This document shows positions 18,120-27,524 of a DNA stretch of 64,000 nucleotides, piece by piece. This DNA comes from Sphingobacterium allocomposti (lineage in GTDB: Bacteria > Bacteroidota > Bacteroidia > Sphingobacteriales > Sphingobacteriaceae), in assembly GCF_008124885.1 (NCBI RefSeq), contig NZ_VNHX01000001.1:124001-188000 (forward strand). Direction: 5' to 3'. Each line of letters begins with the position of its first letter. Positions within the stretch are counted from its first letter, which is position 1. The translations under genes and the position numbers were made by a program. Below the pieces are notes generated by a model. The model was given only the letters and a program-made list of their open reading frames with translations, searched no databases and was not told the DNA's origin.

Positions 18120-20063
18120 ATGAAGTACATTTATTTGATCATCTTATTTACGGGCCTATTTTTCCGTGGTCTTTGTCAAGATGTACAGGTTTCCAGCCCC
18201 GACGGCCGGCTCGTTGTACATATAGCCATCGAGGATGGCCGATTATATTACCAAGCCGTACTCGATAGGCAGGTGATGCTGGAAAAATCGCCGTTGGGCT
18301 TAAAAGGGGAGGCGGTGGACCTCGCGAGCAACTTACGTTTGGTGGATAAACAATTTAACAAAGTAGACCTGACCTATGAAGAGCCAAAAATAAAACGGCG
18401 TCATGTGCATTACGAAGCGAACGAAGTTATCTGCCAGCTGGAAAGCAAAGCCAATCAGCGGCTTAACGTTATCTTTCGCGTTAGTAACAACGATATTGCT
18501 TTTCGCTACCACGTGCCGCAGGTGGGCGAACAATCCAATCTGCTTATCCGTGAGGAGGTCAGCGGTTTCAGGTTTCCTTCCATAGCGACCACTTTTTTAA
18601 CACCGCAGGCTCCGCCAATGTCCGGTTGGATGAAAACAAAGCCCAGTTACGAAGAGGAATACACGGTAGATCAGCCCATGGGCGTACCTTCAAAGTATGG
18701 ACTTGGCTATACATTCCCAGCACTATTCCGGATAGCTGACCGTGGCTGGGTACTCGTATCCGAGACAGGCGTCAACGCATTATATTGCGGGTCGAAGTTG
18801 AACGAAGGCGGAAAAGATGGGCTATATCAGATAGCCTTTCCCGAACCGGGCGAAAACAACGGTATAGGTCTAGCGCATCCAGCGCTTTCGCTGCCCGGCT
18901 ATACACCTTGGCGCACCTTAACCATAGGAAGCAGCTTAAAGCCCATCGTGGAAACGACGATTCCGTTCGATGTCGTAGAACCGCAATACAAGGCCTCTAA
19001 GGATTACGTATTTGGACGCGCCACCTGGAGCTGGCTCGAGTGGCAGGATGGCAGTATCAATTTCGAAGATCAAAAGAAATTTGTGGACCTGTCCGCCGCA
19101 ATGGGCTACGAGTTCATTCTGGTCGACAACTGGTGGGACACCCGTATAGGGCGTGACAAGATCGAGGAACTCGTCCGCTATGGTAAAGATAAGGGAGTGG
19201 GAATCTGTTTATGGTATAACTCAAACGGCTATTGGAACGACGCGCCGCAAACACCTAAAAACAAGATGAATACAGCGGTAGAAAGAAAAAAGGAAATGGC
19301 TTGGATGCAGCATATCGGTATCAAGGGTATAAAGGTCGATTTTTTCGGCGGAGATAAGCAGGAAACATTAAAACTGTATGAAGACATCCTGTCGGATGCC
19401 AACGACTACGGCCTGACAGTGATTTTCCACGGCTGCACTTTGCCCCGCGGGTGGGAACGTATGTACCCTAACTTCGTTGGGAGTGAAGCGGTTCTTGCTT
19501 CAGAAAATCTTATTTTCACGCAACACGCCAATGATACCGAGGCTTTCCATGCGACCCTGCATCCGTTTATCCGAAATACGGTAGCTTCCATGGACTTCGG
19601 TCCCGTGTTATTGAATAAACGACATAATCGGACGAACGACGGCGGGACAGAGCGAAAAACCACGGAGACATTCCAGTTGGCCACAGCGATTTTGTTTCAG
19701 ACCCCCGTACAGAATTTTGGACTCACACCCAACAATCTACAGGAGATGCCGAAGCACGTTATCGACTTTATGAAAGAGGTGCCGACAACCTGGGACGAGA
19801 CCATGTTTATAGACGGTTATCCGGGGAGGTACGTTGTCTTAGCGAGGAGACACGGCACCCGCTGGTATATCGCAGGGATCAATGCAGAGGAAAAAGAGAT
19901 CGTAGTGCCGGTGACACTATCCATGCTCCCCGACAACACCTGGGAGGTATATCGGGACACCAAAGATCGTACACCGCAGTATGACGTTGTCCGCCCCAAG
20001 AAAAATAAACAGATAGCGCTTACCATACAGCCGGGCGGCGGTATTATCATCACGGGGCGGTAG
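18120..20063 (+). CDS. GH97-family glycoside hydrolase (retaining type), secreted
   Basis: A 647-residue enzyme with a signal peptide ending near GLCQ, an N-terminal super-beta-sandwich (about 20-270), a TIM barrel and a C-terminal beta domain. Calcium-dependent GH97 enzymes split into inverting (SusB-like) and retaining groups. Here the segment GIKGIKVDFFGGDKQE places an Asp where retaining members have their nucleophile, and no SusB-type catalytic pair is obvious. Known retaining GH97s act on alpha-galactosides, and some on beta-L-arabinopyranosides, so with arabinan-side enzymes all around, one of these is more likely than alpha-glucosidase activity. The HTCS gene begins 33 bases later, suggesting co-transcription. 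Confidence 0.88.
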   Translation: MKYIYLIILFTGLFFRGLCQDVQVSSPDGRLVVHIAIEDGRLYYQAVLDRQVMLEKSPLGLKGEAVDLASNLRLVDKQFNKVDLTYEEPKIKRRHVHYEANEVICQLESKANQRLNVIFRVSNNDIAFRYHVPQVGEQSNLLIREEVSGFRFPSIATTFLTPQAPPMSGWMKTKPSYEEEYTVDQPMGVPSKYGLGYTFPALFRIADRGWVLVSETGVNALYCGSKLNEGGKDGLYQIAFPEPGENNGIGLAHPALSLPGYTPWRTLTIGSSLKPIVETTIPFDVVEPQYKASKDYVFGRATWSWLEWQDGSINFEDQKKFVDLSAAMGYEFILVDNWWDTRIGRDKIEELVRYGKDKGVGICLWYNSNGYWNDAPQTPKNKMNTAVERKKEMAWMQHIGIKGIKVDFFGGDKQETLKLYEDILSDANDYGLTVIFHGCTLPRGWERMYPNFVGSEAVLASENLIFTQHANDTEAFHATLHPFIRNTVASMDFGPVLLNKRHNRTNDGGTERKTTETFQLATAILFQTPVQNFGLTPNNLQEMPKHVIDFMKEVPTTWDETMFIDGYPGRYVVLARRHGTRWYIAGINAEEKEIVVPVTLSMLPDNTWEVYRDTKDRTPQYDVVRPKKNKQIALTIQPGGGIIITGR

Positions 20064-20096
20064 ATATTTACAGTGTTTGGGGCAAGTTTTGGTGTT

Positions 20097-23000
20097 ATGA
20101 GAGGTTTGTTTATTTTAATCGGTTACTTTCATGTCATTACGCTTTTGGCACAGCCCAACAGGGCAGTTTTCCTTGCCTTACAAGAAGGGCTATCAAACCA
20201 ACAGGTATTAGATATAGCTCACGATGAAAGCGGATTCACTTGGGTAGCAACGGAACTGGGGCTGAATAGATTTGTCGGAAATACATTCCAACCGTATTAT
20301 GCGTCAGAAAACCAGAATGGTCTATCTGTCAACAGTAACGAAATTAATACGCTACTTTATGATGACAAGAAGTTGTATGTCGGTACAAGATCCAATGGGC
20401 TGAATGTATTGGACATACAGACGAACCGTTTTTCCTATTATATACATGATCCGCGAGACCCAAAGTCAATCGCCACAAACGACGTGACCGATCTGATTAA
20501 AGGCGCGGAGGGGTATATATGGTTAGCAACATACCATCAGGGTATACAAAGGTTTGATCCGATACAGGAGAAATTTGACCGGTTCAATACTAGAAATACA
20601 AAAGGGCTGCCTGAAAACAGTATTTGGTCTATGGCCCAAGATGGAGAGGGCATGCTTTATATCGGCCACGTCAGGGAGGGACTCTCTATTTTTGATCCCA
20701 ATAGGTCACAGGTAACTAGACGGTTTACGTCGTCGAACAGCGGGCTGCCCGATAACGAGGTCAAAGCGCTGTACTGCGATCGGAGAAATAACATATGGAT
20801 TGGAACGCGTAAAGGGCTTGCTGTATACAATTCGGTATCTAAACGTTTGATCCCCATACCGCTATCCTCCGTTTCGAAAAATCGGGAGGAACCCTTCGTG
20901 TATACGATTAAAGAAGTCGGTAACACCGTTTGGATAGGTGCGGAATCGTCGCAGGTCTTTGTGTTTGAGCCTGTTTATGCGGAGAAGTATACACAGGCAG
21001 ATACAGGTGGCCTGCGTATGTACGATCTTGGGCGAGGAAATAGCGCTTCCGTACAACAGATTACCGTCGATCGGTTTGGAAATGCGTGGTTGGCCGTATA
21101 TGGCGGTGGGGTAGGGTTTGTTTCACATCTTGAACCTTTTTTTCAAGTCTTCCCTTCACAAAGCAAAGGCGCGGGCCAATTGTCTGCTGTAAGCAGCATT
21201 ATCCCAGACCGCCAAGGGGGAGTCTGGTTGGCAACAGAAGGGACTGGCCTGGTACAATTACAACAAGAAGGAGTTGCGCGACAGATATTCAGAAAAGACG
21301 AACTTCCGGACAGTTATCTGTTAACGGCTTTTGTCGACAGCAGACAGAACGTGTGGATGGGGCTAAAGCGAGGCGGGGCAGCGACTTGGACGAACGAAAG
21401 GAGAAAGTGGGAAAAGATAGCGTTTGGAGAGCACGTAAGCGAGATACGTGCTTTTATTGAGGATACAAAGGGCCATCTCTGGATGGCTGCTCAACAAGGG
21501 GTATATATCTATGACCCGGTAAGAAAGCACATAGAAAGGATACTGATTAATCAGCCTATGTTGGGGGATTATGCACCTCGTACCTTGGTTGAGGATCGTG
21601 CCGGAAACGTCTGGGTCGGAACGTACGGCCAAGGCCTATACGTTTATGACCAGAACCGTAGGTTGATCCAACGGATGGCTAGTGGGCAAGGGTTGCAGAG
21701 TAACACCGTTAATCATCTTATACGTGACAGTCGTGACAATATATGGATCGCAACCAACGAAGGACTTGCTTTACAACGTGCTGATAGAGACCTTGGCCAT
21801 ATTGAAGTGTTTAAGCCGGAGGGGGGCGATGCATGGCTGTTTGTCAACGCGGTGTCCGAAGCTAAGAATGGAGATATCTGGTGTTCGACAAAACTAGGCC
21901 TTCTTCGGTATCGACCGGAGGAGCAGCGTTTTTTACATTACGACCAAGCTTTCGGACTTCCACTGGGGGGCTTCATCAACGGAAGTGTGTATCAAGACCG
22001 ATCAGGGCATATGTTTTTCGGCATGCAGGAAGGTGTGTGCCATTTCCACCCAGAGCAGGTGCCGTTAAAACTTCCTGGCTCTCCAGTTCGGTTGATCCGT
22101 CTGTCCGTTTTTGGTTCGGGCGATCTGAACAGGCCTTCGCAACGATATCCGATGTTTGGGCAAGAGGTACATCTGGCTCCCAATGAAAATAGCTTTCGCG
22201 TAGAATTAGCAGTTATGGACCATGCGTTACACGGTTTGGTTGATTTTAGCTATAAGCTGGAAGGGGTAAGTAAGGACTGGATTTTTTTAGGTAGCGAGAC
22301 GAATCTGGACTTTCGTGCTATCCCTTACGGAAAGCATGAACTACGCATTAGGACGCGGATGAAAAATGGGGATTGGTCAAAAGATGATCACTGTTTGTCC
22401 ATTATCGTGAGCCCTCCATTTTACCTAAGTACAGCCGCACAGATGATTTACACGCTACTTGTTGGAAGCATTATCTTTGTATTGCTTTTTTTCTACAACA
22501 AGAAAATAAAAGTAGAAGCAGAACTTCGATTAAAAGAGAGGCAACATGCGCAAGATGAACAGCTTTATAGGGAAAGGCTGGACTTCTATACAAATATTAC
22601 CCATGAACTCCGTACGCCGCTGACGTTAATCCTTGGTCCGTTAGACGACTTACTGCATTCGGGGACACTAGAGGCTAAACAGAAAGCCTCCATAGGCATG
22701 GTGCAAAAGAGCGCCAATCGTTTGTTCTCATTGGTGAACCAATTGCTGGAATTCCGAAAGGTCGAGTCGCAGTATAAATCATTGACTCTCGGAGAAGGCT
22801 ATTTAAGTGAGATGCTGCGTGATATCGTTCAGAAATATGCCGAGTTAAATACCAAGAAGGGGCTTGATATTTCGCTGCACGTACCCGAAAATGAAGAAAA
22901 AATGAGGTTTGATGCAGGTATTATTCATCTGATAGTAGATAACTTGTTGTCTAATGCTTACAAGTATACGGAATCAGGACAAATCAAGGTTTCGTTGGGG

Positions 23001-24095
23001 TATGAAGCCGATCGCGGTGATAGTTGGGCGGTCATAGCGATCGAAGATACGGGGATTGGGATATCTGAAGAATTTCTGACGCGCATCTTCGACAAGTTTT
23101 ACCGTATACCCTTCCAGAATGTTCCTGGCACAGGTGTGGGATTGGCGTTGGTTAAGGAGTTGGCCGTTATTCATCAGGGCCAGATAAACGTGGAAAGTAA
23201 GGAGGGGAGGGGAAGTACGTTTACATTCCGCTTCTTAGCCGAACCAGCCTCCGGCAAGCAGGAGCAGGTATCACAATACCCGGACAGCAATATGTATCTC
23301 GGACAGCGGCGCCTGATACTGCTTGTAGAAGATGATGCAGATTTACGCACGTATTTAACTGAAGCTTTGCAGGCTCACTACGACGTCGTGTCGGTAGATA
23401 ATGGAAGACAGGCCTGCCAAACAGCAAGGGATAGGGTGCCAGACTTGATTGTAAGTGATATTATGATGTCCGGTATGGACGGCTTTCAACTGATCGAACA
23501 ATTGAAGGAGGATCGACTGACCAGTCACATACCTTTGATCCTGCTCACAGCAAAAGATACGGAGTATGACAGGCTAAAAGGTTATGCGCTCGGAGTCGAT
23601 TCTTACCTGACGAAACCCGTTAGTACACGCCTTCTCTATCAACGGATCGACAATGTGTTGGAGAAACGTAAACGAATATATGAGGAGGTCCTACGGCGTA
23701 TGGGGAACAAGGAGAACGAAGTGCGCGCTACGGACAGTACAGAGGGCGACGAGTCGTGGCGCGAAAACCAATTTATACAAGACTTCGTCCGTATCGTCGA
23801 AGAACATATGCAGGATCAGATGCTCGATGCGACTATGTTGGCCGAAAAACTGAATATGAGTCAATCTACCCTCTATAGAAAATTGAAAGGCATTACCGGA
23901 AAAAATATCAACCAGCTTGTACGTAAAATACGGGTTCGAAAAGCCGCTGAGTTGCTAAAGACTGGAAAATATAATGTAACCGAGGTCTCGTTTATGGTTG
24001 GAATAAATAGTGCGATCTACTTTAGACAATGCTTCAAGGAAGAATTTGGAATGTTGCCTTCTACTTATCAAAAAAGCGAAAATCTTTCTTCCTAG
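20097..24095 (+). CDS. Hybrid two-component system sensor/regulator (HTCS), first copy
   Basis: A 1332-residue one-protein two-component system. In order: signal peptide, periplasmic two-bladed reg_prop propellers (about 25-680, repeats of the I-W-x-A/G-T type), Y_Y_Y domain (about 690-770), one membrane segment (about 785-805), HisKA with phospho-acceptor His about 836 (FYTNITHELRTPLTLILGP), HATPase (DNLLSNAYKYTESG, DTGIGISEEFLTRIFDKF), receiver with Asp 1121 (SDIMMSGMDGF) and a C-terminal AraC-type helix-turn-helix. Such proteins bind an oligosaccharide in the periplasm and activate nearby susCD. The downstream SusC pair is the likely target. ATG 20097 is preferred over GTG 20073 because the signal peptide starts there. 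Confidence 0.92.
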   Translation: MRGLFILIGYFHVITLLAQPNRAVFLALQEGLSNQQVLDIAHDESGFTWVATELGLNRFVGNTFQPYYASENQNGLSVNSNEINTLLYDDKKLYVGTRSNGLNVLDIQTNRFSYYIHDPRDPKSIATNDVTDLIKGAEGYIWLATYHQGIQRFDPIQEKFDRFNTRNTKGLPENSIWSMAQDGEGMLYIGHVREGLSIFDPNRSQVTRRFTSSNSGLPDNEVKALYCDRRNNIWIGTRKGLAVYNSVSKRLIPIPLSSVSKNREEPFVYTIKEVGNTVWIGAESSQVFVFEPVYAEKYTQADTGGLRMYDLGRGNSASVQQITVDRFGNAWLAVYGGGVGFVSHLEPFFQVFPSQSKGAGQLSAVSSIIPDRQGGVWLATEGTGLVQLQQEGVARQIFRKDELPDSYLLTAFVDSRQNVWMGLKRGGAATWTNERRKWEKIAFGEHVSEIRAFIEDTKGHLWMAAQQGVYIYDPVRKHIERILINQPMLGDYAPRTLVEDRAGNVWVGTYGQGLYVYDQNRRLIQRMASGQGLQSNTVNHLIRDSRDNIWIATNEGLALQRADRDLGHIEVFKPEGGDAWLFVNAVSEAKNGDIWCSTKLGLLRYRPEEQRFLHYDQAFGLPLGGFINGSVYQDRSGHMFFGMQEGVCHFHPEQVPLKLPGSPVRLIRLSVFGSGDLNRPSQRYPMFGQEVHLAPNENSFRVELAVMDHALHGLVDFSYKLEGVSKDWIFLGSETNLDFRAIPYGKHELRIRTRMKNGDWSKDDHCLSIIVSPPFYLSTAAQMIYTLLVGSIIFVLLFFYNKKIKVEAELRLKERQHAQDEQLYRERLDFYTNITHELRTPLTLILGPLDDLLHSGTLEAKQKASIGMVQKSANRLFSLVNQLLEFRKVESQYKSLTLGEGYLSEMLRDIVQKYAELNTKKGLDISLHVPENEEKMRFDAGIIHLIVDNLLSNAYKYTESGQIKVSLGYEADRGDSWAVIAIEDTGIGISEEFLTRIFDKFYRIPFQNVPGTGVGLALVKELAVIHQGQINVESKEGRGSTFTFRFLAEPASGKQEQVSQYPDSNMYLGQRRLILLVEDDADLRTYLTEALQAHYDVVSVDNGRQACQTARDRVPDLIVSDIMMSGMDGFQLIEQLKEDRLTSHIPLILLTAKDTEYDRLKGYALGVDSYLTKPVSTRLLYQRIDNVLEKRKRIYEEVLRRMGNKENEVRATDSTEGDESWRENQFIQDFVRIVEEHMQDQMLDATMLAEKLNMSQSTLYRKLKGITGKNINQLVRKIRVRKAAELLKTGKYNVTEVSFMVGINSAIYFRQCFKEEFGMLPSTYQKSENLSS

Positions 24096-24172
24096 CACTT
24101 TATGGGGGCTTTTGACCGAAATTTGTACCATATTTGACTGCTTTGTGTACGTCGCTATCGGTCTATTTAGGC

Positions 24173-24180
24173 TAAGTTTG
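24173..24180 (+). promoter_or_regulatory. Possible -7 element upstream of susC2
   Basis: TAAGTTTG matches the Bacteroidota -7 consensus TAnnTTTG exactly, but there is no TTG at the usual distance upstream, as can happen at activator-dependent promoters. It would give a leader of about 200 bases. The rest of the 293-base gap between the HTCS and susC2 shows no gene. Confidence 0.35.
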
Positions 24181-24388
24181 AATCGTTATTCAATTATGAA
24201 TCTAGGTAAAATCGAGAAGGCATAGCACGGGACCAATTATCATCTGCTGTGATCTTTCCATTCCTAGTACTTAAGTAAAAACCGGCCGAACCAATGCGTC
24301 CTGTTGTCTCGTGTATTTGAGCTAGGAGGCTTCTGTTTAATCCGGGTGTGTTAACAGAATTGAAGTAGAAAATCGAACGCTAACGATT

Positions 24389-27300
24389 ATGAAAAACCTA
24401 AAAATTATTCTCTTGTATGTCCTACTTTGGACGGTTCCGATGCTGATCCAAGCGCAAAGTAAAATTTCAGGAAGGGTTCTTAATAAGGCTAATGAACCGA
24501 TTACCGGCGCAAGTATAGTGGTAGAGGGAATGTCAAACCTCGTGACCAATACCGACAAGGATGGCCGATTTGAGTTGGTAGAGGCGAAGGGGTATTTACT
24601 TATATCTTATATAGGATACAAGACCCAACGTGTTGCTATCGAAGATCGGGCCGAGTTCGTAGTGATTATGGAGCCAGGCGAACAAACGTTAGAGGACGTG
24701 GTGGTCGTCGGCTATGGTACACAGTCAAAACGTAACATCACGGGAGCCGTAAGCAATATTAAATCAGAGGACATCGTGCGGACGTCATCTACAACCACGG
24801 CAGGAGCCCTGGCTGGCAAGGTGCAGGGGATCTCTGTCCGGGCCAAAGATGCTCGTCCTGGGAGAGGAGCGGCAATCGAAATACGTAATATGGGGAATCC
24901 GCTTTACGTGATTGATGGAGTCGCATATGGAGGGCAGACTGGAACAGATTGGGTAGGCACGCAGAACGGTTCGGGCGCGGATATCTTTAACTCTTTAAAT
25001 TTAGAGGATATAGAAAGTATATCTATTTTAAAGGATGCAGCAGCGGCAGTGTACGGGTTTCGAGCTGCCCGCGGTGTTGTGTTGATCACGACCAAGAAGG
25101 GGCGCAAGGGCGAGAATGCGAAAATTAACATTAACGGTTATCAAGGCTGGCAGAACCTGACCCGTTTTCCCGAGATGGCAAATGCCGCCCAGTATACGAG
25201 GGGGTTGGTAGAGGCTGCACAAAATGAAGGGAGGGATCCATATGCTATTTACACGCCGGAAGAGCTGGCGAAATGGCAGGCTGGAACGGAGCCGGGATAT
25301 GCCGGTTATAACTACCATGACATGGTGATTCGTAAAAACATTCCGCAAAGGTATATCAATGCGAATGTCACCGGTGGGGGAGATAAATCAAACTACTTCC
25401 TTTCTATAGGTCACTTGGATCAGGAGGCTATGATAAAAGACTTTAATTATAAGCGGACTAACCTGCAGGCAAACTTGGAAGCCAACCTACTGGAAGGCCT
25501 AACGGTAGGTACCCAAATTTCAGGAAGGCATGAGATGACGCAGGATGTAGGACTTCCTGGCGGGGATGGCTATTTCTCGTCGATATTGGCCATTTTCAAA
25601 AATAGGCCTACCGTAGCTCCTTATGTTAATGATAATCCGTCTTATCCTACCCATACACACGATCTGGCCTATAATCCGGCGTTGTTTCACCGCGACATCG
25701 TTGGCTACAAGGATAATCGTTATCTGGCAGGAAATGTCAATGTTTTTGCTTCTTATAAAACAAAATTTGGTCTGTCGGCAAAGGGAACAGTATCCTATAA
25801 TTATACGAACAACAAATTTGACGGCTTCCAGTACACATATGATGTGTATCGCTTTGAGGATGGTGAATATAAGGCGACCGGGGGAAGCCCTGCTGGATGG
25901 CGCTACGATACGAATAGAGAGATCATTTCCCGGTTTGCACAGTTCCAATTGGACTATAACAAGCAGATCGGTGATCACACGATAGCGGCCATGCTGGGCT
26001 ATGAGCGATCCGATTGGGATAGGACGCTGAAAGTGTTGGGCGCAAATCCATCTAATAACTATATTCCTTTGATGCGTCTCGCTGAGTTAAACGGCTTAGG
26101 AGATGAATGGGCGTATGAAGCGAGGGCGGGTTATATAGGACGGTTAAATTACAATTATAAAGGGAAATATCTGCTTGAGCTTTTGGGCCGTTATGATGGT
26201 TCTTACTTGTATTATGAGGGGCGGCGATGGGGCTTTTTTCCGGGCGCCTCTCTAGGATGGCGTATTTCCGATGAACCTTTTTTCGAACCATTGAAGCGGG
26301 TTGTCAGCGATTTGAAAATCCGGGGATCGCTTGGGCAGACTGGGCTTGAAGAAGGGGTAGGTATGCATGATTATCTTGCTGGTTATAATTGGGCTTCAGG
26401 CGATGCGATTTTGGACGGAGCATATGTGCCAGGTCTTCAGCCCAGAGGCCTGCCTGTGCGGAACCTATCGTGGGTGAAAAACACGAATTATAACCTAGGT
26501 GTCGATCTCGCAATGTGGGATAATAAATTGACTGTCAATGCAGACGTCTTTAAGGTTATCCGTTCAGGCGTCCCGGGCAAGCGTTACGATGTGCTCCTGC
26601 CCGTTGAGATCGGCTACGACCTGCCTAACGAGAACTTAGGAAAAAACGGTTACTACGGCGCCGAAGGTATGATTACCTACAACGATAATATTGGCGATCT
26701 TAACTATGTGATAAGCGGTAACATTACCTATTCGCGCTACAGAAATCTAGAGTCATATAAGCCTCGCTTTAGTAGCTCATGGAACGAATACCGGAACTCT
26801 GCTGAAGACCGATGGGGCGGAGTATGGTGGGGATATCAAGTGGTCGGGCGCTTTCAATCTGAAGAGGAAATCCGCAACCATCCTATTAACAACGACGGAG
26901 CAAACAACAGAACACAGCTGCCCGGCGATCTAATTTATAAAGATGTAAACGGAGACGGCGTTATCAACTGGATGGATGAACGACCTATCGGGTATCCCAC
27001 AGGTTGGGCGCCTATGATGACTTTCGGTGGGCGGATAGGTTTGAATTGGCGGGGGATAGATTTGAATGCCGACTTCGCTGGGGGCGCAATACAGTCTTGG
27101 TTCCAGGATTATGAGCTGCGTAACGCCTTCCATGGCGGAGGAAATTCTCCAGCATATCTGCTCGAAGATCGGTGGCATCGGGCGGATCCATATGACCCGA
27201 ACAGTGAGTGGGTTCCAGGGTATTATCCGGCGTTGCGTAACGGAAACACTGGGCCCAATAGCAGAAACAGCGATTTTTGGTTAACCAATGTACGCTATTT

Positions 27301-27514
27301 ACGGATCCGAAATTTGGAACTAGGGTATCACTTACCGAAACATATTGTGGAGAGAATTAAAGCCGAGAAGGTCCGATTTTACGTGAATGGATCTAATCTG
27401 TTTTCTTTCGATAATGTGAAACGCTTTCAGATAGATCCAGAGATAGAGGCTCCAGCGGCGGTTGTTTATCCGCAGCAGCGCGTGTTTATGGTAGGATTCA
27501 ACGTAACATTTTAA
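24389..27514 (+). CDS. SusC-family TonB-dependent outer-membrane receptor (second pair)
   Basis: A 1041-residue SusC/RagA-type importer. A signal peptide ends at LIQAQ (residue 23). The carboxypeptidase-D-like domain spans about 25-100 (ISGRVLNKANEPITGASIVV), then EDVVVVGYGTQSKRNITGAV leads into the plug, followed by a long beta-barrel that ends VFMVGFNVTF. SusD begins 10 bases later and a DUF3823 lipoprotein follows, a common three-gene surface complex. It lies directly downstream of an HTCS that probably controls it. Substrate is not readable from sequence; arabinogalactan or arabinan fragments are suggested by the flanking GH43, GH2 and GH97 enzymes. Confidence 0.93.
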   Translation: MKNLKIILLYVLLWTVPMLIQAQSKISGRVLNKANEPITGASIVVEGMSNLVTNTDKDGRFELVEAKGYLLISYIGYKTQRVAIEDRAEFVVIMEPGEQTLEDVVVVGYGTQSKRNITGAVSNIKSEDIVRTSSTTTAGALAGKVQGISVRAKDARPGRGAAIEIRNMGNPLYVIDGVAYGGQTGTDWVGTQNGSGADIFNSLNLEDIESISILKDAAAAVYGFRAARGVVLITTKKGRKGENAKININGYQGWQNLTRFPEMANAAQYTRGLVEAAQNEGRDPYAIYTPEELAKWQAGTEPGYAGYNYHDMVIRKNIPQRYINANVTGGGDKSNYFLSIGHLDQEAMIKDFNYKRTNLQANLEANLLEGLTVGTQISGRHEMTQDVGLPGGDGYFSSILAIFKNRPTVAPYVNDNPSYPTHTHDLAYNPALFHRDIVGYKDNRYLAGNVNVFASYKTKFGLSAKGTVSYNYTNNKFDGFQYTYDVYRFEDGEYKATGGSPAGWRYDTNREIISRFAQFQLDYNKQIGDHTIAAMLGYERSDWDRTLKVLGANPSNNYIPLMRLAELNGLGDEWAYEARAGYIGRLNYNYKGKYLLELLGRYDGSYLYYEGRRWGFFPGASLGWRISDEPFFEPLKRVVSDLKIRGSLGQTGLEEGVGMHDYLAGYNWASGDAILDGAYVPGLQPRGLPVRNLSWVKNTNYNLGVDLAMWDNKLTVNADVFKVIRSGVPGKRYDVLLPVEIGYDLPNENLGKNGYYGAEGMITYNDNIGDLNYVISGNITYSRYRNLESYKPRFSSSWNEYRNSAEDRWGGVWWGYQVVGRFQSEEEIRNHPINNDGANNRTQLPGDLIYKDVNGDGVINWMDERPIGYPTGWAPMMTFGGRIGLNWRGIDLNADFAGGAIQSWFQDYELRNAFHGGGNSPAYLLEDRWHRADPYDPNSEWVPGYYPALRNGNTGPNSRNSDFWLTNVRYLRIRNLELGYHLPKHIVERIKAEKVRFYVNGSNLFSFDNVKRFQIDPEIEAPAAVVYPQQRVFMVGFNVTF

Positions 27515-27524
27515 AGCAATTATC

